A DNA stretch of 64,000 nucleotides from positions 9,579 to 73,578 of the forward strand of contig CAAGNP010000044.1 of the NCBI GenBank assembly GCA_900771335.1, in the 5' to 3' direction. Each line of letters opens with the position of its first letter. Position 1 is the first letter of the stretch. Below, piece after piece: positions 43,885-51,903 of this stretch. The notes below the pieces were generated by a model. It saw nothing but the letters and a program-made list of their open reading frames with translations. It was not told the DNA's origin and ran no database searches. Both the position numbers and the translations under genes were made by a program. The DNA is from Rikenellaceae bacterium. Lineage in GTDB: Bacteria; Bacteroidota; Bacteroidia; Bacteroidales; UBA932.

Positions 43885-44667
43885 ATGTTAGGTTTTCTGA
43901 ATATATCCATTATTGATATTATTGACATTATCCTGGTGGCATTTCTGATCTATCAGTGTTTCAGACTGCTGAAGGGGACATCTGTGATAGGTATTGCCAT
44001 AGGTATCGTTACCCTGTATGTGTTCTGGTTTGTGGTGAGTGCCTTGAATATGGATCTCCTCTCTTCCATTATGGAGCAGATTCTGGGTGTTGGTGTGATT
44101 GCCCTTATCATCCTTTTCCAGCAGGAGATCAGAAGGTTCCTTTTTCAGTTGGGAAAAAGGTCCATGAAGTCAAAGGCTGGCCGAATCAGCCAGAAGCTGT
44201 TCGGACAGACAAAAGAGGTGGATGCAAGCAGTATTGAGGAGATAGCGCAGGCTTGCAGCAGGATGTCCGAGACCAAAACAGGTGCACTTATGGTATTCAA
44301 GCGCCGCTCAGCTCTTGAGTTTGTGGTAGCCACCGGCGATATGGTGGACTCCCTCATCAACAGAAGGCTCATCGAGAATGTTTTCTGGAAAAATACCCCT
44401 CTTCATGACGGAGCGATGATATTGGACAGCAATAGAATCATTGCAGCAAGATGTACGCTCCCCGTGTCACAAAATCTGGAGCTGCCACCCCAATACGGTA
44501 TGCGTCACAGGGCTGCCGCAAGTATCACAGCAGATACAGATGCGTTTGCTATCGTAGTGTCAGAGGAGACAGGAAATATATCATTTGTTATGGAGGGTAC
44601 CATCAGGACCATCACCAGTATCAGCGAGTTGAAGCTCAATATCGAGAGCGCCTACAACGACAATTGA
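43885..44667 (+). CDS. cdaA: diadenylate cyclase (CdaA type)
   Basis: The 260-residue product has three N-terminal membrane helices (about 10-80), then the DAC domain. The catalytic motifs are intact: LHDGAMIL (DGA) at about 172 and GMRHRAAASI (RHR) at about 206, plus late IVVSEETGNIS. It makes cyclic di-AMP from two ATP at the inner membrane. No ybbR/cdaR regulator or glmM gene is adjacent, unlike in Firmicutes. Confidence 0.93.
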   Translation: MLGFLNISIIDIIDIILVAFLIYQCFRLLKGTSVIGIAIGIVTLYVFWFVVSALNMDLLSSIMEQILGVGVIALIILFQQEIRRFLFQLGKRSMKSKAGRISQKLFGQTKEVDASSIEEIAQACSRMSETKTGALMVFKRRSALEFVVATGDMVDSLINRRLIENVFWKNTPLHDGAMILDSNRIIAARCTLPVSQNLELPPQYGMRHRAAASITADTDAFAIVVSEETGNISFVMEGTIRTITSISELKLNIESAYNDN

Positions 44668-44669
44668 TG

Positions 44670-45311
44670 TCATGCACTCTTTTTTAATCTGAATTTCTCC
44701 TCTTTCCCGTTGAGGAGTCTCTTTATATTGCTCAGATGTGTCATGGGGAGCAGCAGGGCTACCAGGATACTGAATATCCTGATGGTGACAGTCATGTCGT
44801 CATCGAAGAGATTTCCGAAGAGGAAGTTCATGAACATCGGATATGATATGGCTGTGATAATGACACTAAGCGATGTGTATCGAGTGATCATAAGTATAAT
44901 CAGGAACACAGTAAAGGAGAGGAGAGCTGCGTAGGGGTGTATTGCGACCATCGCTCCGGCAAGGGTTGAGACCCCTTTCCCCCCTCTGAACTCAAAAAAT
45001 ACGGGGAAGACATGCCCCAGAAAGACACATAATATCAGCAATATCTGTATTATGGAGTATAATTCCGACCCCTCAGGTATGGAGGTAAATGCTATCAGTT
45101 TGACAGCTGCCCACCCTTTGAACAGGTCAAAAATGAAGACTGTCAGCCCCAATTTCCATCCGAAAACCCTCTGGACATTATTGGCCCCAGGATTGCCGCT
45201 TCCAAGCTCTCTGATATCCTTTTTGTAGATGAGTTTGCACAAAATAATGGCACTTGATATGGAACCAAGTGCGTAAGCGACAAGTGAGACAATTATTACT
45301 TGTAAGATCAA
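44670..45311 (-). CDS. plsY: glycerol-3-phosphate acyltransferase PlsY
   Basis: This membrane protein of about 213 residues has the PlsY signature: AYALGSISSAIILCK at the start, LGSGNPGANNVQRVFGWK, FLGHVFPVFFEFRGGKGVSTLAG. It acylates glycerol 3-phosphate from acyl phosphate in phospholipid synthesis. No ATG is present near the start. A TTG at 45341 overlaps the promoter -7 box (45339-45346), so the TTG at 45311, which gives the usual short lead before the first helix, is preferred. It is convergent with cdaA, 2 bases apart. Confidence 0.88.
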   Translation of the reverse strand: MILQVIIVSLVAYALGSISSAIILCKLIYKKDIRELGSGNPGANNVQRVFGWKLGLTVFIFDLFKGWAAVKLIAFTSIPEGSELYSIIQILLILCVFLGHVFPVFFEFRGGKGVSTLAGAMVAIHPYAALLSFTVFLIILMITRYTSLSVIITAISYPMFMNFLFGNLFDDDMTVTIRIFSILVALLLPMTHLSNIKRLLNGKEEKFRLKKSA

Positions 45312-45338
45312 GTTATTTATTAGCCAGTTTCTTTCCCA

Positions 45339-45346
45339 CAAAGATA
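45339..45346 (-). promoter_or_regulatory. plsY promoter -7 box (TATCTTTG)
   Basis: TATCTTTG on the minus strand; it mirrors the mutS2 box 8 bases away, forming a compact divergent promoter. Confidence 0.6.
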
Positions 45347-45354
45347 GAAAGATT

Positions 45355-45362
45355 TATCTTTG
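45355..45362 (+). promoter_or_regulatory. mutS2 promoter -7 box (TATCTTTG)
   Basis: TATCTTTG, only 4 bases before the mutS2 ATG. Confidence 0.6.
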
Positions 45363-45366
45363 TAGC

Positions 45367-47892
45367 ATGATTCACCCTGAAAAGATAGAGCCTAAAATAG
45401 GTTTTGATAAGATACGTGAGATGATCTCTGCCAAGTGCGGGACCGAATATGGTCGCCACAGGGTAGAGGAGGAGTCTTTCTCCACCAACAGGAGGGAGAT
45501 AGAGCTGAGGCTCAATCTTACAGATGAGATGAGACTTATCCAGATCTTTGAGTCCTCATTTCCCGACTCCGGATTTATAGATTGTATCCCATTTCTGGTT
45601 CCGCTGCAGGCGGGCTATTCCCATATTGATATTGTATCTCTGGCAAAGCTTAGGGACACTCTTGAGACGTTGAGGAAGATTTTGAACTTCTTCAAAAATA
45701 CTGGCGAGGGGGAGTATCCCCATCTTAAGAAGATGTCGGAGCCGATATTCACCTTTCCTGAGGTGTCGCGCCGCATTGATACCATCCTCGACCGTTTCGG
45801 AGAGATAAGGGACAATGCAAGTGATGCCCTTTTCGAGATCAGACGCTCGATAAGGGAGAAGGAGGGGACCATCTCAAGGAGGATCCAGGCCATATTGCGC
45901 CGTGCGCAGGAGGATGGGGTTGTGGACGAAGAGGCTTCGGTCTCGCTACGCGACGGGAGGATGCTGATCCCTGTGGCTGTGGGCAATAAGAAGAAGATTC
46001 CGGGATTTGTCTACGATGAGTCGGCTTCCGGCAAGACTGCATTTGTGGAGCCTATGGAGATAGTCGAATTGAACAATCAGGTGAGGGAGCTCCATTTTGC
46101 CCAGCAGAGGGAGATTCTCAGAATCCTTACCGAGTTTACCGATTTTCTCCGTCCGTACCTGCCGGATCTCATTGCGTCAGCCGAATATATGGGAGAGCTC
46201 GATTTTATCTCCGCAAAAGCGTTGGTCGCATCCCGTTTTGCAGCAGGGAAGCCGGTAATCTCCACTACTGGTGAAATCCGTCTCCAAAGGGCACGTCACC
46301 CATTGCTCGAAGAGAATCTGAAGAAGGAGGGGAAACAGATTGTGCCGCTTGACCTTCAGCTCAATCCGGACAAGCGCATTCTTCTCATTTCGGGGCCGAA
46401 TGCCGGAGGTAAGTCTGTCTGCCTTAAGACGGTGGGGCTCTTGCAGTATATGCTCCAATGGGGTATGCTCATCTCCACTTCGGAGAGTTCAGAGCTCCGC
46501 ATTTTCAATGATATATTTATAGATATCGGAGATAACCAATCGATTGAAAACGATCTCAGTACATATAGTTCCCACCTATTGAACATGAAAAATATCCTCG
46601 ATGAGGCGGGGGACAAATCCCTGGTCCTTATCGATGAGTTCGGCTCGGGTACAGAGCCTGCAGCCGGCGGCGCCATTGCAGAGGAGATTCTCAGTGAACT
46701 TGAGAGGAGAGGGTGCTACGGAGTGATTACCACCCACTACACAAACCTCAAATTCTACGCTGGGAACTCTACCGGAGTGATCAACGGGGCAATGCTTTTC
46801 GATGTGCAGAAGATTGAACCCCTCTTCAAACTGGAGATAGGCCTCCCCGGCAATTCGTTTGCCTTTGAGCTTGCCCGCAAAATGGGGCTCCCGGAGAGCA
46901 TTGTACACGGGGCAGAGGAGAGGGCAGGAAGCGACTTTGTCACCATCGAAAGGAACCTCCGAAAGATTGCACGAAACAAAAAGCAGCTTGAGGAGAGACT
47001 TGCGAGGATCAAATCGACAGACAGGACCCTTGAGAACATCACCGAGAAATACGAGAAGGAGCTGGGGGATATCAAATCGGTGAGGAAGGGTATCATCGAT
47101 GAGGCCAAGAGGGAGGCACAGGAGATTCTTGCTCAGGCCAATAAGAAAATTGAGGCTACCATCAAGGAGATCAAGGAGTCACAGGCAGAGAAAGAGAAGA
47201 CCAAAGTGGCCCGAAAGAGCCTTACACTGTTCCAGGAGGAGCTCTCTTCGGATGCCAAAACCAAGACAGATGAGGATATCGACAGAAAGATGGCCCAGAT
47301 CATAGAGAGGAAAAAACGCCAGCAGGAGCGTAAGGAGCAGAGGGAGAAGAAGCGTGGCACGGAACAGGAACAGCAGGCGCAGCAGGTAATAAGGGAGGTG
47401 GAAAAAGAGAAGATCCCTGTAGAACTGGCAGCAGGTGTGAAGGTGAAGGTAAAAGGTTCTGATCTTGTGGGAGAGATCGTGAAGGTATCGGGCAAGAACG
47501 TGAGTGTCGCCATAGGGGAGATCATCACCAAAATGGCAATAGACAAGGTGGAGCCTATTTCGGGCAAGCAATATAAAGATCACTTCAAGCCGGCAGAGAG
47601 GAAGAGCGTCTATTCCGGCTCTTCGATATCGGAGAGGAGACTCAACTTCAATCCCAATATAGACATCAGGGGCAAGCGTCTTGATGAAGCGATCGAGATT
47701 GTCACCAGATTTATCGATGATGCGATTATGGTCGATATGGGTCAGGTGAGCATCCTGCACGGAAAAGGGAATGGAGTGTTGAGGGAGGAGATAAGGAAAT
47801 ACCTGAAGATAACCCCGGGTGTAAAATCGTTCCGTGATGAGCATATCGAGAGGGGTGGAACGGGAATTACCATTGTAGAACTTGACAAATAA
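45367..47892 (+). CDS. mutS2: MutS2 family ATPase/endonuclease
   Basis: The 841-residue product has the MutS core (about 1-310), an ATPase with Walker A GPNAGGKSV and Walker B LVLIDEFGSGTEP followed by TTHYTNLK, a long charged coiled coil (about 515-690, with a KRQQERKEQREKKRGTEQEQ stretch) and a C-terminal Smr nuclease domain (DIRGKRLDEA, LHGKGNGVLREEIR). It lacks the mismatch-recognition domain of MutS. In bacteria MutS2 suppresses recombination or acts in ribosome-collision rescue. Confidence 0.94.
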   Translation: MIHPEKIEPKIGFDKIREMISAKCGTEYGRHRVEEESFSTNRREIELRLNLTDEMRLIQIFESSFPDSGFIDCIPFLVPLQAGYSHIDIVSLAKLRDTLETLRKILNFFKNTGEGEYPHLKKMSEPIFTFPEVSRRIDTILDRFGEIRDNASDALFEIRRSIREKEGTISRRIQAILRRAQEDGVVDEEASVSLRDGRMLIPVAVGNKKKIPGFVYDESASGKTAFVEPMEIVELNNQVRELHFAQQREILRILTEFTDFLRPYLPDLIASAEYMGELDFISAKALVASRFAAGKPVISTTGEIRLQRARHPLLEENLKKEGKQIVPLDLQLNPDKRILLISGPNAGGKSVCLKTVGLLQYMLQWGMLISTSESSELRIFNDIFIDIGDNQSIENDLSTYSSHLLNMKNILDEAGDKSLVLIDEFGSGTEPAAGGAIAEEILSELERRGCYGVITTHYTNLKFYAGNSTGVINGAMLFDVQKIEPLFKLEIGLPGNSFAFELARKMGLPESIVHGAEERAGSDFVTIERNLRKIARNKKQLEERLARIKSTDRTLENITEKYEKELGDIKSVRKGIIDEAKREAQEILAQANKKIEATIKEIKESQAEKEKTKVARKSLTLFQEELSSDAKTKTDEDIDRKMAQIIERKKRQQERKEQREKKRGTEQEQQAQQVIREVEKEKIPVELAAGVKVKVKGSDLVGEIVKVSGKNVSVAIGEIITKMAIDKVEPISGKQYKDHFKPAERKSVYSGSSISERRLNFNPNIDIRGKRLDEAIEIVTRFIDDAIMVDMGQVSILHGKGNGVLREEIRKYLKITPGVKSFRDEHIERGGTGITIVELDK

Positions 47893-47894
47893 TA

Positions 47895-48302
47895 ATGAAA
47901 AATATGAGTATGAAAATCAGAACCATCGTGTCGGCTTTCGCAGCCGTACTAATGATAACTGCCTGTGGCAATGCCACCAAAGAGGCGACATCAGTAGCTA
48001 ACGACTTCTTGTCATCTTACTTCGCTACCGACTATCAGACAGCAGCCTCATGCTGCACAGAGGAGTTGGGTGAAGCCCTGATGGAGGCGGTTCAGGAGTA
48101 TTACGAGATGGAGGAGAATCTTCAGAAGGATGTTATAGATATCTCTTCACAGGTGGTGACCACCATCAAATCGGTGGAGTCTGTCAGCAGGGATTCTGTC
48201 ATAGTAAAATACGATATCGATATGCCGGAACCGGAGCCTACACTTCACAGCACCCTGACCATCATCAATAAAGACGGATCCTGGAGAGTAGCAGAGTTTT
48301 AA
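47895..48302 (+). CDS. small NTF2-like lipoprotein (DUF4878-like)
   Basis: The 135-residue product has a lipoprotein signal ending LMITACG, then ATSVANDFLSSYFATDYQTAASCC and a final IINKDGSWRVAEF, the cone-shaped NTF2-like pattern of DUF4878 lipoproteins. It sits 2 bases after mutS2 and 2 before the PHP gene. Function is unknown. Confidence 0.7.
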   Translation: MKNMSMKIRTIVSAFAAVLMITACGNATKEATSVANDFLSSYFATDYQTAASCCTEELGEALMEAVQEYYEMEENLQKDVIDISSQVVTTIKSVESVSRDSVIVKYDIDMPEPEPTLHSTLTIINKDGSWRVAEF

Positions 48303-48304
48303 TT

Positions 48305-49123
48305 ATGAAATTATTTGACAACCATATTCACTCACTGCTGTCAGCTGACAGCGATATGCCTATAAGGGATATCGTGGATGCGGCTGTAGCAAAAGGGCTC
48401 TCGGGTGTAGCCCTTACAGACCATTACGACTTTGAGATACCCGACGGGGTGAAAAGTTTCACTTTTGACCCTAAGGAGCTGGCTCGTGAGATAGAGAAAA
48501 CCATTATGGAACTTCCGGTGGAGGTGGCATCATCCTTCAAGATTCTGAAAGGGGTGGAGATCGGTATGCAGCCTCAGTGTATTGATGATATGAACAGACT
48601 GGTGTCTGAAAATGACTTCGATACCGTGATCGGTTCCCTCCATTTTATCGATGGGACAGACCCGTTCCACGGGAACTACTACATCCCATACGACTACAAA
48701 GAGGCCTACGGACACTATCTTGAGACCATCTGGAAGTGTATAGACAAATTTGAAAATCTTGATATTCTGGGTCACTATGACTATATCGCCAGATATGCAC
48801 CATATCCTGAGACATCTATCTATTACTCGGAGTTCGGCGATATTCTTGATACTATCCTTAAAAAGCTTGCCCAGAACGGAAAGACCTTTGAGATCAATAC
48901 CAAGACCTATATGCCGTTTGGAACTCGCGAGCCCCAGCTTGATACGATGATCCTTACCCGATTCAAAGAGTTGGGTGGCGAGTTTGTCAGCTTCGGATCA
49001 GATGCCCACGACCTGGGCAGGGTCGGAGCGAACTTCGACCGTTTTGTGCCGATAGTAAAAAGCTGTGGAATAAAATACTGTGTGAGATTCGAACAGAGAG
49101 TAGCTAAGCCCGAATTGTTGTAG
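48305..49123 (+). CDS. PHP-domain phosphatase, histidinol-phosphatase-like
   Basis: The 272-residue product has PHP metal motifs: DNHIHSLLSADSDM, LTDHYDFEIP, KGVEIGMQP, IGSLHFIDGTDPF, LGHYDYIARY and FVSFGSDAHDLGRVG. The order and length match HisK-type histidinol-phosphatases, but related PHP enzymes act on other phosphate esters. There are no his genes nearby. Confidence 0.8.
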   Translation: MKLFDNHIHSLLSADSDMPIRDIVDAAVAKGLSGVALTDHYDFEIPDGVKSFTFDPKELAREIEKTIMELPVEVASSFKILKGVEIGMQPQCIDDMNRLVSENDFDTVIGSLHFIDGTDPFHGNYYIPYDYKEAYGHYLETIWKCIDKFENLDILGHYDYIARYAPYPETSIYYSEFGDILDTILKKLAQNGKTFEINTKTYMPFGTREPQLDTMILTRFKELGGEFVSFGSDAHDLGRVGANFDRFVPIVKSCGIKYCVRFEQRVAKPELL

Positions 49124-49133
49124 ACGATTCGGG

Positions 49134-49541
49134 TTATTTTTTCTTTTTCTTCTTCTTTTCCTCCTGGAGTTTCTTCTTCTCTTTATTGTAAAGTCCTACA
49201 TCTTTAAGGTAGTGGATATATTGCTCCTCTGTAAGGACTTTCTGGAAGCTCCCCCTCATCTTGTCGATCCATCTCTCCCTGACTATCTGGTATTGTCTGA
49301 AGTCCTGCATTCCGGCAGATCTCATAGCCTGAATCTCATCATCCATAGCTTTCATGTCGTGCTGTAAGATAGAATCGATATAGAAAGCCTGATGTGGCTC
49401 GAGCTTGAGCTCTTTCTCAAGACGGGCAGCCTCTTCCATGGCAAGCTCCTCTACACTCTTTGGCTCCTCCTGTTGCTGTGCAAAACTTGTGGCAGATGTC
49501 AAAAATATGATGGTAAATAGGGTTAAAAGTCTTTTTTTCAT
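49134..49541 (-). CDS. secreted helical protein with poly-lysine tail
   Basis: The 135-residue product has a signal peptide ending TSFAQ, then a charged helical body with LKLEPHQAFYIDSILQHDMKAMDDEI and VLTEEQYIHYLKD, recalling Spy/CpxP-like proteins such as the product of 18122. It ends in an unbroken run of lysines after KKLQEEK. Convergent with the PHP gene, 10 bases apart. Function is unknown. Confidence 0.65.
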   Translation of the reverse strand: MKKRLLTLFTIIFLTSATSFAQQQEEPKSVEELAMEEAARLEKELKLEPHQAFYIDSILQHDMKAMDDEIQAMRSAGMQDFRQYQIVRERWIDKMRGSFQKVLTEEQYIHYLKDVGLYNKEKKKLQEEKKKKKKK

Positions 49542-49553
49542 AGCGCAATTTTT

Positions 49554-49561
49554 TATCTTTG
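49554..49561 (+). promoter_or_regulatory. -7 box of the C69 peptidase gene (TATCTTTG)
   Basis: TATCTTTG, 37 bases before the ATG at 49599. It abuts the opposing -7 box at 49562-49569. Confidence 0.6.
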
Positions 49562-49569
49562 CAAAAGTA
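49562..49569 (-). promoter_or_regulatory. -7 box of the Lys-tail protein gene (TACTTTTG)
   Basis: TACTTTTG on the minus strand, 20 bases before the ATG at 49541. It faces the plus-strand box with no gap. Confidence 0.5.
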
Positions 49570-49598
49570 GAAAAAATATAAAAACAAAATATAGGTAT

Positions 49599-51290
49599 AT
49601 GATCAGAAGAGTTATCAAATCAGTGCTTTGCATCTCTGCGGCACTTCTTATCCATCAGCCATCAAATGCCTGCACTAACGTGCTTGTGTCGAAAGGGGCA
49701 TCAAAGGATGGTTCTGTGATGGTCACTTATTCAGCAGACTCACATCAGTTATATGGTGAGCTATATTTCAAACCTGCAGGAGTATTTGCCAGGGGTACAT
49801 TTTTGGATGTAGTGGAGTGGGATACAGGTAAATTTATGGGTAAGATCCCTCAGATAGGCAAAACTTACCAGACTGTCGGTAATATGAACGAACACCAGCT
49901 CTCTATCGTGGAGTCGACATTCGGAGGACGTGAAGAGCTCCCTAATCCTAAAGGTATTATGGATTACGGTTCATTGATCTACATTACACTTCAGAGGGCT
50001 AAGAGTGCCCGTGAAGCTATCCAGGTGATTGATCATCTTATGCAGACTTACGGATATGCATCTGGTGGAGAGTCATTCTCTATCGCAGACAAGAATGAGG
50101 TTTGGATTATGGAGATCGTGGGTAAAGGTTCGAAAGAGCTTGGTGCTGTGTGGGTAGCAGCAAGGGTTCCGGACGGATATGTGTGCGCACATGCCAACCA
50201 GTCTCGTATCCATAAGATCAATTTCAACGATCCTGAGAACTGGCTATACTCAAAAGATGTAGTGGACTTTGCCCGCTCTATGGGTTATTACAGCGGTTCA
50301 GATGAGGATTTTAGCTTCTGTGACGCATATTGTCCTGCAGATTTCGGTGCCCTTCGCGGATGTGAGGCCAGAGTTTGGGCTGCATTCAACATCTTGGGTA
50401 AAGGTATGTTCAATGATGTGAAAGCTGAGGAGTATCTTGATTTCGCTATGGGACAAAATAGTACCAACAAGATGCCTCTATTTATCAAACCTGCAGAGAA
50501 GGTCTCTGTAAAAGAGCTTGCAGACGTGATGAGAGACCACTATGAGGGTACCCCTATGGATATGACTACAGATATTGGAGCAGGTGGACATCACAATCCA
50601 TACAGATGGAGACCTATGTATTTTGAGGTGGACGGTCAAAAATATCTTAACGAGAGGGCTATCGCTACCCAACAGACAGGTTTCTGGGTTCTAAGCCAGG
50701 CACGCGATTGGCTTCCAGACGAAGTGGGTGGTGTACTTTGGTTCGGTGTGGATGATGCAGCTACATCATGTCTTACACCTGTCTATACATCTATTACTGA
50801 GGTTCCTGAGTATTTCAGAGTTGGAAACGGTAACTTGATTACCTATTCACCTACATCACTTTTCTGGCTCACCAACAGAGTGGCACACATGGCTTATCTT
50901 ATGTATGACCGTGTAGCACCCGATGTTCAGGCTGTGGCAGACAAATTTGAGAATGAATGTATCGCTGAGCAAAGTAAGATAGATGCCAAAGCTTTGGAGA
51001 TAATGGAGAAGGCTCCAAGCAAAGAGGCAGCTTCAGCGAATGTAAGAAAATACCTTACAGCTTACACCCAGCAGAAAGCAAAATACCTTTTCAATACATG
51101 GCAAGGTCTTGACGCATACTTCTTGGTGAAATATATGGATGGTAATGTCAAGGTTCAGAATGAGGATGGATCATTCAAAAACAATGGTCACTCTCCAGCT
51201 ATCCCTTACAAGCCAAGCCAGCCTGGTTACAGCCAAAAATGGAAAGAGGCTGTAGTCAAAGATGCAGGTGAAGTTCTAAAAGCAGAATAA
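49599..51290 (+). CDS. C69-family dipeptidase (Ntn hydrolase)
   Basis: The 563-residue product has an N-terminal signal, and the mature enzyme would begin at Cys25 (CTNVLVSKGASKDGSVMV). That Cys is the autocatalytic nucleophile of C69 peptidases. GESFSIADKNEVWIMEIVGKG, HANQSRI and VWAAFNILGKG follow. It is expected in the periplasm, cleaving dipeptides from proteins or cell wall. A nitroreductase gene follows by 6 bases. Confidence 0.9.
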   Translation: MIRRVIKSVLCISAALLIHQPSNACTNVLVSKGASKDGSVMVTYSADSHQLYGELYFKPAGVFARGTFLDVVEWDTGKFMGKIPQIGKTYQTVGNMNEHQLSIVESTFGGREELPNPKGIMDYGSLIYITLQRAKSAREAIQVIDHLMQTYGYASGGESFSIADKNEVWIMEIVGKGSKELGAVWVAARVPDGYVCAHANQSRIHKINFNDPENWLYSKDVVDFARSMGYYSGSDEDFSFCDAYCPADFGALRGCEARVWAAFNILGKGMFNDVKAEEYLDFAMGQNSTNKMPLFIKPAEKVSVKELADVMRDHYEGTPMDMTTDIGAGGHHNPYRWRPMYFEVDGQKYLNERAIATQQTGFWVLSQARDWLPDEVGGVLWFGVDDAATSCLTPVYTSITEVPEYFRVGNGNLITYSPTSLFWLTNRVAHMAYLMYDRVAPDVQAVADKFENECIAEQSKIDAKALEIMEKAPSKEAASANVRKYLTAYTQQKAKYLFNTWQGLDAYFLVKYMDGNVKVQNEDGSFKNNGHSPAIPYKPSQPGYSQKWKEAVVKDAGEVLKAE

Positions 51291-51296
51291 ACAATT

Positions 51297-51875
51297 ATGA
51301 CTTTAGTGAATATAGTCCTCCCTACCCCTGAAAAGGAGGGGGGACTTCCTTTAATGGAAGTATTGATGAAGAGGCGCTCGGGTCGCACCTTCTCAGAGAA
51401 AGAGCTCGATTTGCAGACACTTTCAAACCTCCTTTGGGCGACATTCGGTTATGGAATGGGTGGCAAGAGGAGGACTGCCCCATCGTCACATAACCGTCAG
51501 GAGACAGACATATATGTGGCATTGGCTTCGGGTACATACATCTACAGACCTGCAGAAAATATTTTGGAAATGGTGCTGGTAGATGACATCCGTCCACTGA
51601 CAGGTTTGCAGGATTTTGTGGCAGTGGCGCCGCTGAATCTTATTTTCGTGGCAGATACCTCCAAGATCACAGGAAAAGATGAGAGAGGCACCATCGAGAC
51701 AGCATACGTAGACACCGGTTTCATCTCACAGAACGCATATCTGTATTGTGCATCGGCAGGACTTGTCACTGTCACACGTGCGATGATCGACAAGCCCGCG
51801 CTTGCAGCCAAACTCTCCCTACGTCCGGAACAGGTAATCACCCTCGCCCAGACCGTAGGATATCCGGTGGAATAA
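51297..51875 (+). CDS. SagB-type nitroreductase/dehydrogenase
   Basis: The 192-residue flavin enzyme of the nitroreductase fold has MEVLMKRRSGRTFSEKEL, LSNLLWATFGYG, RRTAPSSHNRQETDIYVA, TGFISQNAYLYCASAGLVTV and LRPEQVITLAQTVGYP. It is the single-domain SagB-like form. No peptide precursor or YcaO gene is adjacent, so an azoline-forming role is not supported. It is likely an oxidoreductase of unknown substrate. Confidence 0.85.
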   Translation: MTLVNIVLPTPEKEGGLPLMEVLMKRRSGRTFSEKELDLQTLSNLLWATFGYGMGGKRRTAPSSHNRQETDIYVALASGTYIYRPAENILEMVLVDDIRPLTGLQDFVAVAPLNLIFVADTSKITGKDERGTIETAYVDTGFISQNAYLYCASAGLVTVTRAMIDKPALAAKLSLRPEQVITLAQTVGYPVE

Positions 51876-51903
51876 AAAATCCCGCAAACGCGGGATTTTT
51901 TTT
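51874..51903. terminator. bidirectional intrinsic terminator
   Basis: AAAAAATCCCGC pairs with GCGGGATTTTTT around AAAC. It sits between the convergent nitroreductase and Ca2+-ATPase genes and has T-runs both ways. Confidence 0.9.

Noticed and set aside
45312..45341. TTG start of plsY at 45341
   Set aside because: It overlaps the -7 box on the same strand, so the codon would not be in the transcript.
51297..51875. SagB-based thiazole/oxazole peptide cluster
   Set aside because: No YcaO, SagC or precursor-peptide gene is adjacent; the neighbours are a dipeptidase and a Ca2+ pump.
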